A DNA stretch of 56,474 bases from an uncultured Eubacteriaceae bacterium (GTDB lineage: Bacteria > Bacillota > Clostridia > Lachnospirales > CAG-274), in assembly GCA_947086655.1 (NCBI GenBank), contig CAMTZM010000012.1, positions 1 through 56,474 on the forward strand. Direction: 5' to 3'. A model generated the notes under the pieces. It saw only the letters and a list, made by a program, of their open reading frames with translations, did not search any database and was not told the origin of the DNA. Shown here piece by piece: positions 1 to 8,321 of this stretch; position 1 is the first letter of the stretch; each line of letters starts with the position of its first letter. Made by a program: the position numbers and the translations under genes.

Positions 1-20
1 TGATTTTTTATGCGGGGTCA

Positions 21-1934
21 ATGCCAACATTTTGCTTAAGTTGTTGGCATTGCATAGGGTGTAACTCATGTGTAAGGGTTTGCCCTGTAATCGACGCCAA
101 TATGGTACTTTACGGAAAAGACAATAACTTAGTTATTGATGTAGACGATAATAGCTGTATAAGATGCGGTGAGTGCATTACAGCTTGTTCTCATAAGGCA
201 AGGCATTTTAACGATGATACGAAGCGTTTTTTAAATGACTTAAAAAAAGGTGAAAAAATTATTCTTTTTGCTCCTCCAGCTATTAAAATTGCTTTTGATG
301 GCATGTGGAGACATGTATTGCAATGGTTTAGAAATAATAATATAGAAAGTATTTATGATATATCTCTTGGAGCTGATATATGTACATGGGCTTATATAAA
401 ATATATGGAACAAAATGAAGGCAAAAAACTTATAAGCCAGCCTTGTCCAGCCATTGTAAATTATATTTTAAAACATAGGCATGAACTTTTAAATTATCTT
501 GCGCCTGTTCAAAGTCCAATGCTTTGTTTAGCCATATTCATAAAGAAATATTTACATAAAAATTATAAAATAGCAGCCTTATCTCCATGTATTGCAAAAA
601 AAGAAGAATTTATGCAAACAGGAAATATTATAGAATATAATGTTACATTTCAAAATCTTAAAGAATATTTCAAAGAAAATAAGATTTCACTTCCAAATGT
701 AAAATCTTACAGTGATTTTGAATTTGATTATCATCAAGGAATACTTGGTTCTATATATTCAAGACCGGGAGGACTTAAAGAAAATATTTTAATGTACAAT
801 CCAAAACTTCATGTTACAAGCTTTGAAGGTCCTGAAAGAGTTTACGCTGAACTTGATGAATACGCTGAAGAAAATCCACATTCACTTCCTGACATATTTG
901 ACGTACTCAATTGTGAATTTGGCTGTAACAGCGGTCCGGCAGTAGCTCAAAATTACAAATCGTTTAAAATGGACGGAATAATGTATGATGTAGATAAATA
1001 TGTATCTCAACAGATGTCACAAAATAAGGAATTATTTGAACAATTTAACAATATGTTAGACCTCAACGACTTTATAAGGAAGTATCAGATATTTGATAAT
1101 AATATTAAAAATATTAGTTCAGCAGAAATTGAAAAAGCATATTTAAAACTTAAAAAGACTACTATTAAAGAAAAAACATTTGACTGTCGTGCCTGTGGTT
1201 TTAAAACATGTGAAGAGATGGCAGTTGCAATTGCAAAAGGTCTTAACGTACCTGAGAACTGTCACCAATATATGCTTGCTAAAGTTAATGAAGAAAGAGA
1301 CAATATACAGCAGGTTAATACAGCCGTATCCGATGTAATAGGACAATTAAGACAAATATCTGTAAAGCTTGATAAAAGTATTGAATCTGTAAAATCAGAT
1401 ACAGAGGTCATAAGTGAATTAAGCAAAAAAGGTTACAGCGATATGAATGTTGTAAATGAGCATATGCGTGAACTTATTGAACTTGGAAAGAAAATGTATG
1501 AAAAAGTTAATCAAATAAGCAAAGATGCAAATAAATATAAAAATGTAACAGATGATGTTGAAGAAATTTCAAGCAATATAAATTTACTTTCATTTAATGC
1601 CTCTATTGAAGCAGCAAGAGCCGGAGAGGCTGGACGAGGATTTTCCGTAATAGCCAACAGCATAAGAAGTCTTTCAGAAGAATCGAAAAAATCTGTAAAT
1701 AATGCTAATGAGCATAACGAACATATACACCATACTATAAAAGAAGTTACTGACATAATATCAGAATACAATAAAAGAATAGAAAATCTTATAAATGTTA
1801 TTGACAATACAAGAAAAGATGTATCAGATACTTCTGAAAACGGAAAGATGATTTATAAATCAATGAATGATGTACGTTTATTATCTGACGAAGTTCTTGC
1901 ACTTGTAGATAAAACAACAAACGTATTAAAATAA
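21..1934 (+). CDS. Soluble [FeFe]-hydrogenase-domain / methyl-accepting chemotaxis fusion protein
   Basis: The 637-residue product starts with two [4Fe-4S] ferredoxin motifs (Cys11/14/17/21 and Cys46/49/52/56). A hydrogenase large-subunit-like domain follows. The four H-cluster ligand positions look present: Cys142 in SQPCP, Cys190 in LSPC, and Cys298/Cys302 in NCEFGCNSG. The L1 motif lacks the first Cys of the catalytic TSCCP signature, which carries protons in true hydrogenases. Next comes a four-Cys FeS domain (Cys389/392/397/414). Residues from about 420 form a coiled-coil chemoreceptor signalling domain with the hairpin tip EAARAGEAGRGF. No membrane segment or periplasmic sensor is visible, so it should be cytosolic. 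I infer a redox or hydrogen sensor that talks to the chemotaxis kinase. The frame stays open upstream to the window edge, so the true start may lie outside; the ATG used here is the first one visible. Confidence 0.8.
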   Translation: MPTFCLSCWHCIGCNSCVRVCPVIDANMVLYGKDNNLVIDVDDNSCIRCGECITACSHKARHFNDDTKRFLNDLKKGEKIILFAPPAIKIAFDGMWRHVLQWFRNNNIESIYDISLGADICTWAYIKYMEQNEGKKLISQPCPAIVNYILKHRHELLNYLAPVQSPMLCLAIFIKKYLHKNYKIAALSPCIAKKEEFMQTGNIIEYNVTFQNLKEYFKENKISLPNVKSYSDFEFDYHQGILGSIYSRPGGLKENILMYNPKLHVTSFEGPERVYAELDEYAEENPHSLPDIFDVLNCEFGCNSGPAVAQNYKSFKMDGIMYDVDKYVSQQMSQNKELFEQFNNMLDLNDFIRKYQIFDNNIKNISSAEIEKAYLKLKKTTIKEKTFDCRACGFKTCEEMAVAIAKGLNVPENCHQYMLAKVNEERDNIQQVNTAVSDVIGQLRQISVKLDKSIESVKSDTEVISELSKKGYSDMNVVNEHMRELIELGKKMYEKVNQISKDANKYKNVTDDVEEISSNINLLSFNASIEAARAGEAGRGFSVIANSIRSLSEESKKSVNNANEHNEHIHHTIKEVTDIISEYNKRIENLINVIDNTRKDVSDTSENGKMIYKSMNDVRLLSDEVLALVDKTTNVLK

Positions 1935-1980
1935 AAAATTTTTAGATTATAAAAAAATATAAAATTAATTTGAATTTTAG

Positions 1981-2010
1981 TTTGAGGAAAACGCATGCGT
2001 TTTCCTCAAA
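1981..2010. terminator. Perfect 30-base palindrome, likely bidirectional terminator
   Basis: The two 15-base halves are exact reverse complements (half-site TTTGAGGAAAACGCA). The palindrome sits between the end of the plus-strand sensor gene and the end of the minus-strand operon, where a shared terminator is expected. Arms this long would form a very stable hairpin in either transcript. The T-tract is short on both sides. Confidence 0.65.
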
Positions 2011-2033
2011 TGTACTTATTTTTTATGTGTATC

Positions 2034-2174
2034 TTAATCAATAAGTTCCCAAATACCAAAAGCCACTAAAAGAACAGCAAGCATAAAACCCCAACACGGA
2101 ATAATAATAACAAAAATCATACCAACTCCGGCGCAGCATGTCATAAGTCCTACAACTTTACGCTTAACAGCCAT
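2034..2174 (-). CDS. Small hydrophobic membrane peptide (46 aa)
   Basis: This short ORF begins with ATG at 2174 behind a good ribosome binding site (AGAGGTG about 7 bases upstream) and ends with TAA at 2034. The product starts MAVKRKVVGLMTCCAG, a positively charged N-terminus followed by two hydrophobic stretches separated by a Pro-Cys-Trp-Gly turn, and ends in GIWELID. It should sit in the membrane as a hairpin or one long helix. It lies 34 bases after thiN on the same strand and before the palindromic terminator, so it is probably the last gene of the prkC-rsgA-rpe-thiN operon. I do not recognise the family. The ribosome binding site, operon position and amphipathic layout support a real gene. 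Confidence 0.6.
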   Translation of the reverse strand: MAVKRKVVGLMTCCAGVGMIFVIIIPCWGFMLAVLLVAFGIWELID

Positions 2175-2208
2175 AGCATTCACCTCTTTGCATTATATTC
2201 CGCTATTA

Positions 2209-2844
2209 TTAATCTTGTGACTTTATTACAAATAAAATACCTTTAGATAAATCAACCGACGCTTTGTTTTCAAGCATAACATTGCTTATGCCTCTTGAAC
2301 TTTCGGCATATAAAACAGCGTTTTCAAGCTTATAATACAAACCGTTTGTAGTAACATTCTCAACTGAAGGAGTAAAAGGTATTAATGAGATAATATCACC
2401 TTTATTTCCATTAATTTCAATTTTTGAATTAGTCATTGTTATAACATTTTTTTCATCAACAATAAACGCCTTTATTCCATTATCACAACAAAGCTTTAAT
2501 ATATGCATATTAGCAAGGCTATGGTCAATACGGCTTCCTAAAGCTCCAAACAAATAAATTTCAGAATTTCCTTTATTAATTGCAAATTGAACAGCTATCT
2601 CCATATCAGTCTTATCTTTTTCAGACGGAAACTCAAAAAACTCAACATTTTTTCTTTTAAAATAATCAATATCCTCACCTTTAGCCGAATCCAAATCCCC
2701 AATAATAAAATCAGGAATAATATCAAGAACAAGAGCATGTCTCATACCGCCGTCACAACATATAATTATACTGTCTTTGCATAAATATTTTTTAACAATA
2801 TCATAATCATGAATACTTCCATTTCCAAAAATCAAAGTTCTCAT
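2209..2844 (-). CDS. thiN: Thiamine pyrophosphokinase
   Basis: The 211-residue protein matches the thiamine pyrophosphokinase family, which transfers pyrophosphate from ATP to thiamine to make thiamine diphosphate. The N-terminal catalytic domain shows the family motifs CDGGMRHA near residue 30 and PDFIIGDLDSA near residue 45. GALGSRIDH near residue 100 is the substrate-binding motif. The C-terminal half is the smaller beta-rich thiamine-binding domain. Length is usual for the family. Its ATG overlaps the rpe stop by four bases (ATGA), so the two are translationally coupled. The order rsgA-rpe-thiN is conserved across Firmicutes. Confidence 0.92.
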   Translation of the reverse strand: MRTLIFGNGSIHDYDIVKKYLCKDSIIICCDGGMRHALVLDIIPDFIIGDLDSAKGEDIDYFKRKNVEFFEFPSEKDKTDMEIAVQFAINKGNSEIYLFGALGSRIDHSLANMHILKLCCDNGIKAFIVDEKNVITMTNSKIEINGNKGDIISLIPFTPSVENVTTNGLYYKLENAVLYAESSRGISNVMLENKASVDLSKGILFVIKSQD

Positions 2845-3512
2845 TTTTTTACCTCATATTCATTAAAAATACAATTAAATTTTTCTACTGCTAAAGATAT
2901 GTTCTCAGCGCCAAAAACCGATGTACCGGCAACAATAACATTAGCGCCGCATTCTATTATCTTTCCTATGTTTTCAAAATTAATGCCGCCGTCAACTTCA
3001 ATATCTGTTTTAAGTTGATTTGATTCAATAAAATTATACGCTTCTTTTATTTTTTTATATGAACTTTCAATTAATTCCTGTCCCCCGAATCCCGGCTCAA
3101 CACACATAATAAGAAGCATATCTATTTCCGGCAAAATATCTTTTACGCATGAGAAAGGTGTTTTTGGCTTTAATGTGACAGCCGCTTTTTTATTATAGCT
3201 TTTAATTAACTTAATTGTATTAGAAATATTTTCGCTTGCTTCAAAATGCACATTTATAATATCTGCTCCAGCCTCTGCAAAAACACCTATAAACTTTTCA
3301 GGATTTTCAATCATTAAATGCACATCAAGAATCATATCAGTAAACTTTCTAATACATTCAACAACAGGAGTACCAACAGAAATATTCGGCACAAAATGAC
3401 CATCCATTACATCAACATGAAGATAAGGCACTTTTTCTTTTTCCAAAGATTTAATTTCTTCTCCAAGCCGGCTAAAATCAGCGGCAAGAATTGAAGGCGA
3501 CAGCTTAATCAT
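2841..3512 (-). CDS. rpe: Ribulose-phosphate 3-epimerase
   Basis: A 223-residue TIM-barrel enzyme that interconverts ribulose 5-phosphate and xylulose 5-phosphate in the pentose phosphate pathway. The N-terminus MIKLSPSILAADFSRLGEE is the classic family start. HVDVMDGHFVPN carries the metal-binding His and catalytic Asp, HLMIENP carries another metal ligand, and VEPGFGGQ and EVDGGI close the active site. The ATG overlaps the rsgA stop by four bases, and its own stop overlaps the thiN start, so it is expressed as part of the long minus-strand operon. Confidence 0.95.
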   Translation of the reverse strand: MIKLSPSILAADFSRLGEEIKSLEKEKVPYLHVDVMDGHFVPNISVGTPVVECIRKFTDMILDVHLMIENPEKFIGVFAEAGADIINVHFEASENISNTIKLIKSYNKKAAVTLKPKTPFSCVKDILPEIDMLLIMCVEPGFGGQELIESSYKKIKEAYNFIESNQLKTDIEVDGGINFENIGKIIECGANVIVAGTSVFGAENISLAVEKFNCIFNEYEVKK

Positions 3513-4381
3513 CTAAATTCTCCTTTTTTTATTTCATCAGCGAAACATATATATCTTTTATATCTTTCTTCGCTTATTCCATTACCTATATTAGCTTTAA
3601 CCATACAGTCAGGTTCTTTAATATGAAAGCAGTCGTTAAAACGACAGCCTCCTAAATATTTTTTAAATTCTTTAAAATAATACGGAAGTTTTTCCAAACT
3701 TATTCCATTTAATGAAAGAGATGTAAACCCTGGTGAATCAGCAGCGTAAGTACCTTTTCCCATATCAATAAGCTCAACTTGTCTTGTTGTATGTTTTCCT
3801 CTTTCTATTTTCCGGCTTATTTCTCCCGTTTTAAGTGTTAAAGACGGAGCTATGCAATTAATAAGGCTGCTTTTGCCGACACCTGACGGACCGGCAAATA
3901 CAACCGCTTTCTTATTAATAAACTTTAAAAGTTTATCTACACCTTCTTTTGTCTTAGTACATGTATAAAAAACATCATAAATAGGGGCATAAACTTTATT
4001 AATTATATTAATTGTTTCTTCATCAGATAAATCAGCTTTATTAATACAAATAACTGTATTAATATTAATCTTTTCAGATAAAATCAAAAATCTATCTAAC
4101 GTATCAAAATTAATATCCGGTGATTTAGCAGCAAATGTAATAATACATAAATCAATATTTGCAATTTTAGGTCGTATAAGTTCATTTTTTCTATCAAGTA
4201 TTTTTTCAATAGACGCTCTTTTTTTATCCTCATTTATAACGCTTATTTTTACAAAATCTCCGACTAAAGGAGTTATTTTCAGCTTTCTGAAAATTCCTCT
4301 TGCATTAGCCTCATATATTTTTTCTCCTGCATCTACAAAATACAATCCTCCGATACCTTTTATAATTCTGCCTTCAAGCAT
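3509..4381 (-). CDS. rsgA: Small-subunit ribosome biogenesis GTPase RsgA
   Basis: A 290-residue circularly permuted GTPase that helps mature the 30S ribosomal subunit. The G motifs appear in permuted order: INKADL (G4) near residue 135 precedes the P-loop GPSGVGKSS near 170 and the DSPGF G3 motif near 220. An N-terminal OB-fold lies ahead of the GTPase. The C-terminal zinc finger shows Cys-rich CRFNDCFHIKEPDC. It lies directly behind prkC, a neighbourhood conserved in Gram-positive bacteria; in B. subtilis RsgA (CpgA) is a known PrkC substrate. The ribosome binding site is AAGGAG. Confidence 0.94.
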   Translation of the reverse strand: MLEGRIIKGIGGLYFVDAGEKIYEANARGIFRKLKITPLVGDFVKISVINEDKKRASIEKILDRKNELIRPKIANIDLCIITFAAKSPDINFDTLDRFLILSEKININTVICINKADLSDEETINIINKVYAPIYDVFYTCTKTKEGVDKLLKFINKKAVVFAGPSGVGKSSLINCIAPSLTLKTGEISRKIERGKHTTRQVELIDMGKGTYAADSPGFTSLSLNGISLEKLPYYFKEFKKYLGGCRFNDCFHIKEPDCMVKANIGNGISEERYKRYICFADEIKKGEFR

Positions 4382-4394
4382 ATAATAAAACTCC

Positions 4395-6527
4395 TTACTG
4401 AAACTTAGTTTCTTCTCCTACAAGCTTACCATCAACATACAATTTATAATTTGTTGGCTTACTTCCCGTAACTGACAAAGACGGAAGCGGAAATTCTGAA
4501 ACTTTATGAGAACTGCTGTATACTACAATATCGTTTGTAGCATCTATAACTTTTACATCTACGGTATCTTCAGTATTGTACTCACTTAAATCAGGAGCAA
4601 ACTGTATATGGTCTGTTTTAAGTTCATTTTCATGTTGATTATCATCATTATTATTACTATTACTATTACTATTATTGTTTTCAATAGCCGAATTATTATT
4701 TTCATTATTATTCTGGCTGTTGTTATTGTTATTATCTTCATTAGTTTCACTTTTTTTATCGTTATCATCCTGTTTAGGTTCTTCTTCCGGTGCTCCGTCA
4801 CTTACTACAACCAAAACAGTGCTGCCCTCAAGCGCTTCTTGTCCTCCCGGTGGATTTTGACTCATTATTTTCCCTTTAGCCGTATTTTTACTTTCAGAAT
4901 GTTTTATATTAACAACAAAGCCTTTGTTTTCAAGAGTAATACGTGCATAATCAAGGTTTTCTCCAACAACATCAGGTATATTTACAGGAATTTCTTCTTC
5001 TCCTTTGCTTATATAAAGAATAATTGTATCTCCCGGTGACGCCATTTCACCACTTTTTGGTTCTTGCCTAATAACAACATTTTCTTTATATTCCTCGCTG
5101 TAAGTATATTCAGGCTTAATTTTAACATTATATTCAGAAAGAACCTCATAAGCCTTTACAGTATCATAATCGACAACATCCGGAAGTTTAAATTTATTTG
5201 AGCCTTTGCTTATAGTTATATTAACTGTACTTCCAACCTTAATTGACTTTCCGCTTTCAACATCTTGAGCCATTATAAGACCTTCTTTGTAGTCCTCGCT
5301 GTAATCATCAGCCTCTTTTTTAATATATACTTCATTCTGCTCGGCAATTTCAAGAGCCTCTTCCCATGTTTTTCCTTTAAAATCCGGAACATTTACAGTT
5401 TCCCCATCTCCTAATTTAACAAACTTAGCTCCTATAAATGAAATTATACCAATTATAACAATTGCTGTGGCAACAGCGGCAATAACAACTCGTCTTTCAC
5501 TTTTCTTATCATAATCATAATCTCTAACTTTTTCTCTAACATTGCGAGTTCCTTTTTTTCTGTAATCGTCCTCATAATCGTAATCCGATTCATATACGTC
5601 TTCATATGCACTTTTATTTTTAATTTCATCCATTTGACTTCTGTCCATTACGATTGTCTGACTTGAAGTATCAATCTCGGCTTCCTCTCTTATAAAATTT
5701 CCTGATGAATCCGTAGTCGCCCTTTTCAAGTCTCTATTCATATCCTCAATACTTTGATATCTTTTACCAGCACTTTTTTGAGTAGCTTTTACAATAATTT
5801 TTTCAACACTTTCAGATATATCGGGATTAATTTCTCTCATATTAGGAATAGGCTCTCTTAAATGTTTCATAGCAAGCGCCACCGGAGTTTCACCATCAAA
5901 AGGAAGTTCACCGGTTACCATTTCATACAAAACAATTCCAAGAGAATAAATATCACTTTTTGAATCTACAAAACCACCTCTTGCCTGTTCCGGCGAAAAA
6001 TAATGAACAGAGCCTACTGATTCAGCCGTAACAGTAGTAGATGTAGCTGCTCTTGCTATTCCAAAATCAGTTACTTTTACTATACCCTCTCTTGTAACTA
6101 AAATATTTTGAGGTTTTATATCTCTGTGAACAATATTGTTTTTATGCGCATTTTCTAAAGCTGATGCAATTTGAATACAAATACTTAAAGCCTCTTCATT
6201 ATCAAACGGAGCTTTTTTCAAAACAAGTTCTTTTAAAGTAACTCCATCTATATACTCCATAACAATATAATAAATATCATTTTCACTTCCCTCATCGTAC
6301 ACATTAACAATATTGGGATGTGAAAGTTTAGCTGCTGCACGTGCTTCCACTTTAAATCTTTTTATAAAATCCTCATCGGAAATAAATTCCTCTTTAAGAA
6401 CTTTAAATGTAACCGACCTGTCAAGCTTAATATCTTCTGCTCTATAAACAACAGCCATTCCTCCGACGCCTATTTTTTCTAATATTTTATATCTTCCGTT
6501 AATAACGGTTCCCTGCTTAATATTCAT
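4395..6527 (-). CDS. prkC: PASTA-domain Ser/Thr protein kinase
   Basis: A 710-residue transmembrane eukaryotic-type kinase that senses peptidoglycan fragments through extracellular PASTA domains. The kinase domain (about residues 10-270) shows the glycine loop GVGGMAVVY, the catalytic HRDIKPQN and DFGIARA. The ATP-binding lysine lies in TFKVLKEE, where most relatives have VAIK. An acidic juxtamembrane linker leads to one membrane segment at about 345-368. Three PASTA repeats follow (about 375-580). Then come a low-complexity Asn-rich stretch, encoded around 4638-4745, and a short C-terminal beta domain ending at Phe-Gln. The gene follows prpC by 13 bases, the usual phosphatase-kinase pair. 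The ribosome binding site is GGAGG. Confidence 0.95.
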   Translation of the reverse strand: MNIKQGTVINGRYKILEKIGVGGMAVVYRAEDIKLDRSVTFKVLKEEFISDEDFIKRFKVEARAAAKLSHPNIVNVYDEGSENDIYYIVMEYIDGVTLKELVLKKAPFDNEEALSICIQIASALENAHKNNIVHRDIKPQNILVTREGIVKVTDFGIARAATSTTVTAESVGSVHYFSPEQARGGFVDSKSDIYSLGIVLYEMVTGELPFDGETPVALAMKHLREPIPNMREINPDISESVEKIIVKATQKSAGKRYQSIEDMNRDLKRATTDSSGNFIREEAEIDTSSQTIVMDRSQMDEIKNKSAYEDVYESDYDYEDDYRKKGTRNVREKVRDYDYDKKSERRVVIAAVATAIVIIGIISFIGAKFVKLGDGETVNVPDFKGKTWEEALEIAEQNEVYIKKEADDYSEDYKEGLIMAQDVESGKSIKVGSTVNITISKGSNKFKLPDVVDYDTVKAYEVLSEYNVKIKPEYTYSEEYKENVVIRQEPKSGEMASPGDTIILYISKGEEEIPVNIPDVVGENLDYARITLENKGFVVNIKHSESKNTAKGKIMSQNPPGGQEALEGSTVLVVVSDGAPEEEPKQDDNDKKSETNEDNNNNNSQNNNENNNSAIENNNSNSNSNNNDDNQHENELKTDHIQFAPDLSEYNTEDTVDVKVIDATNDIVVYSSSHKVSEFPLPSLSVTGSKPTNYKLYVDGKLVGEETKFQ

Positions 6528-6540
6528 TAAGTTACGCCTC

Positions 6541-7266
6541 CTAATTTCCTATCAGAACTACTGAAATATTGTCTTTGCCCCCATGAGCGTTAGCAATATC
6601 TATAAGTTCGTCAATCTTGCCCTCAAGTGACTTATCCTTTAATAAAACCGCTAATATTTCTTCGCTTGATACCATTTCTGTTAATCCATCAGAACACATC
6701 AAAATTATATCATTATCCTCAATACTGCTAAAAAGCCCATCCGCATAAATTTTACTTTCAACTCCCAAAGCACGTGTAATTACATTTCTTTTAGGATGTG
6801 TTCTTGCTTCTTCTATTGTAATTTCACCTTCTCTAACCATTTCCATAACAAAAGTATGGTCTGTTGTAATCTGCGCAAGTTTTCCCTGTCTAAAAATATA
6901 CAGACGGCAATCACCTACATGCACTATAAACACTTTTGAGCCAACAACAGACGCTGCTAAAAACGTCGTACCCATTCCGCTGTATTCATAATTAGAAAGA
7001 GACATTTCATAAACCATATTGTTAGCGTAATCAACTCCCGAAACAAGAATATCTAAAATATCGTCTCCCGAATCCTCACTATTAACATATTCAAGAAAAT
7101 ATTTAATAACATAAAGGCTTGCAATATTTCCGGCCTTATGTCCTCCCATTCCATCAGCTACAATATATAAATTATTAAGTCTTCCAACCGGTTTATTACT
7201 TACAAAAATATTATCTTCATTAGCGGTTCTTAAAATTCCCTTATCTGTTTTTCCATAACCAATCAT
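6541..7266 (-). CDS. prpC: PP2C-type Ser/Thr protein phosphatase, partner of PrkC
   Basis: The 241-residue protein is a single PP2C domain of the bacterial Stp/PrpC type. Metal-binding motifs are visible in order: TDKGILRTANEDN at the N-terminus, VADGMGGHKAG near residue 37, GMGTTFL near 80, VGDCRLY, MCSDGLTEMV near 195 and GGKDNISVVLI at the C-terminus. It should remove phosphates placed by the adjacent kinase. It starts three bases after rlmN behind GAGGTG, within the same operon. No signal peptide or membrane segment is present, so it acts in the cytoplasm. Confidence 0.95.
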   Translation of the reverse strand: MIGYGKTDKGILRTANEDNIFVSNKPVGRLNNLYIVADGMGGHKAGNIASLYVIKYFLEYVNSEDSGDDILDILVSGVDYANNMVYEMSLSNYEYSGMGTTFLAASVVGSKVFIVHVGDCRLYIFRQGKLAQITTDHTFVMEMVREGEITIEEARTHPKRNVITRALGVESKIYADGLFSSIEDNDIILMCSDGLTEMVSSEEILAVLLKDKSLEGKIDELIDIANAHGGKDNISVVLIGN

Positions 7267-7268
7267 TT

Positions 7269-8318
7269 TTACACCTCGTCAGGTTTTTTATAACCTCGTC
7301 TAAGCTGTCCGCAAGCTGCGTTTATATCACTTCCAAGTCTACGCCTTATTGTTGTATTAACGCCGTTTTTCCTTAAAATATCAGCAAAATGCTTAACCTT
7401 TTTTTCACTGCTTTTAACATAATTTTTTTCAGCGACATTATTTACAGGTATAAGATTTACATGGCTTAAAAAGCCTTTCATTTCAAAAGAAAGTTCTCTT
7501 GCACATTCATCACTGTCGTTTATACCTGAAATAAGAGCATATTCAAACGTAACACGCCTTTTTGTAATATAAGCATATTCCTTTGCTGCTTCTAAAACTT
7601 CTCTAAAAGAATATTTAAGAGCAATAGGCATAATTTTTCTTCTTATAGCATCATTAGGCGCATGGAGAGAAACAGCTAAATTAATTTGAAACTTCTTTTT
7701 CGCAAGTTCATATATTTTATCGGCAATACCGCACGTTGATACTGTAATATGCCTTTGTCCTATATTTACGCCGTCTTTACTGCTAACAAGCTCAATAAAT
7801 TTTATTGTATTATCAAAATTATCCAACGGCTCGCCGCTGCCCATTAAAACAATATTCGACACACGAAGACCCGAATCCTTTTGCATTTTATAAACCTGTA
7901 AAAGCATTTCACCAGCCGTCAGATTTCTTTCAAAGCCTCCAATAGCAGACGCACAAAAAGAACAGCCCATTTTACAGCCTGCTTGAGTAGAAATACAGAC
8001 AGCATTGCCATATTCATATCTCATAAACACACTTTCTATTATATTATTATTTTCAATTTCAAACAAGTATTTTATTGTATTATCTTTTTTAGACAAAAAA
8101 CGTTCTGCAATATTCATTTTCGGAAAGTATATTATATTATTAAGCTGATTTTTTAAACCTTTAGGTATATTGCTCATTTCATTAAAACTTTCGGCAAAAC
8201 TGTTATGACACCATTTAAAAATCTGATTTGCCCTATAAGGTTTTTCTCCTATATCGCATAAAATATTTTTAATTTCATCTATATTTAATGATAAAACATC
8301 ATATTTATCTATATCCAT
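7269..8318 (-). CDS. rlmN: Dual-specificity 23S rRNA/tRNA adenine-2 methyltransferase RlmN
   Basis: A 349-residue radical SAM enzyme that methylates C2 of an adenine in 23S rRNA and in certain tRNAs. The radical SAM cluster motif is CKMGCSFC near residue 115. MGSGEPLDN and the SVSLHAPND-type segment are family hallmarks. A catalytic Cys lies near the C-terminus in AACGQL, and VSTCG holds another conserved Cys. The length is normal. It lies between rsmB and prpC with gaps of only a few bases, the usual Firmicutes order. Confidence 0.95.
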   Translation of the reverse strand: MDIDKYDVLSLNIDEIKNILCDIGEKPYRANQIFKWCHNSFAESFNEMSNIPKGLKNQLNNIIYFPKMNIAERFLSKKDNTIKYLFEIENNNIIESVFMRYEYGNAVCISTQAGCKMGCSFCASAIGGFERNLTAGEMLLQVYKMQKDSGLRVSNIVLMGSGEPLDNFDNTIKFIELVSSKDGVNIGQRHITVSTCGIADKIYELAKKKFQINLAVSLHAPNDAIRRKIMPIALKYSFREVLEAAKEYAYITKRRVTFEYALISGINDSDECARELSFEMKGFLSHVNLIPVNNVAEKNYVKSSEKKVKHFADILRKNGVNTTIRRRLGSDINAACGQLRRGYKKPDEV

Positions 8319-8321
8319 AAA

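Noticed and set aside
4608..5039. Long plus-strand frame rich in Ile and Phe
   Set aside because: It is the reverse of the PrkC Asn-rich and PASTA region; its composition comes from repeated AAT/ATT triplets.
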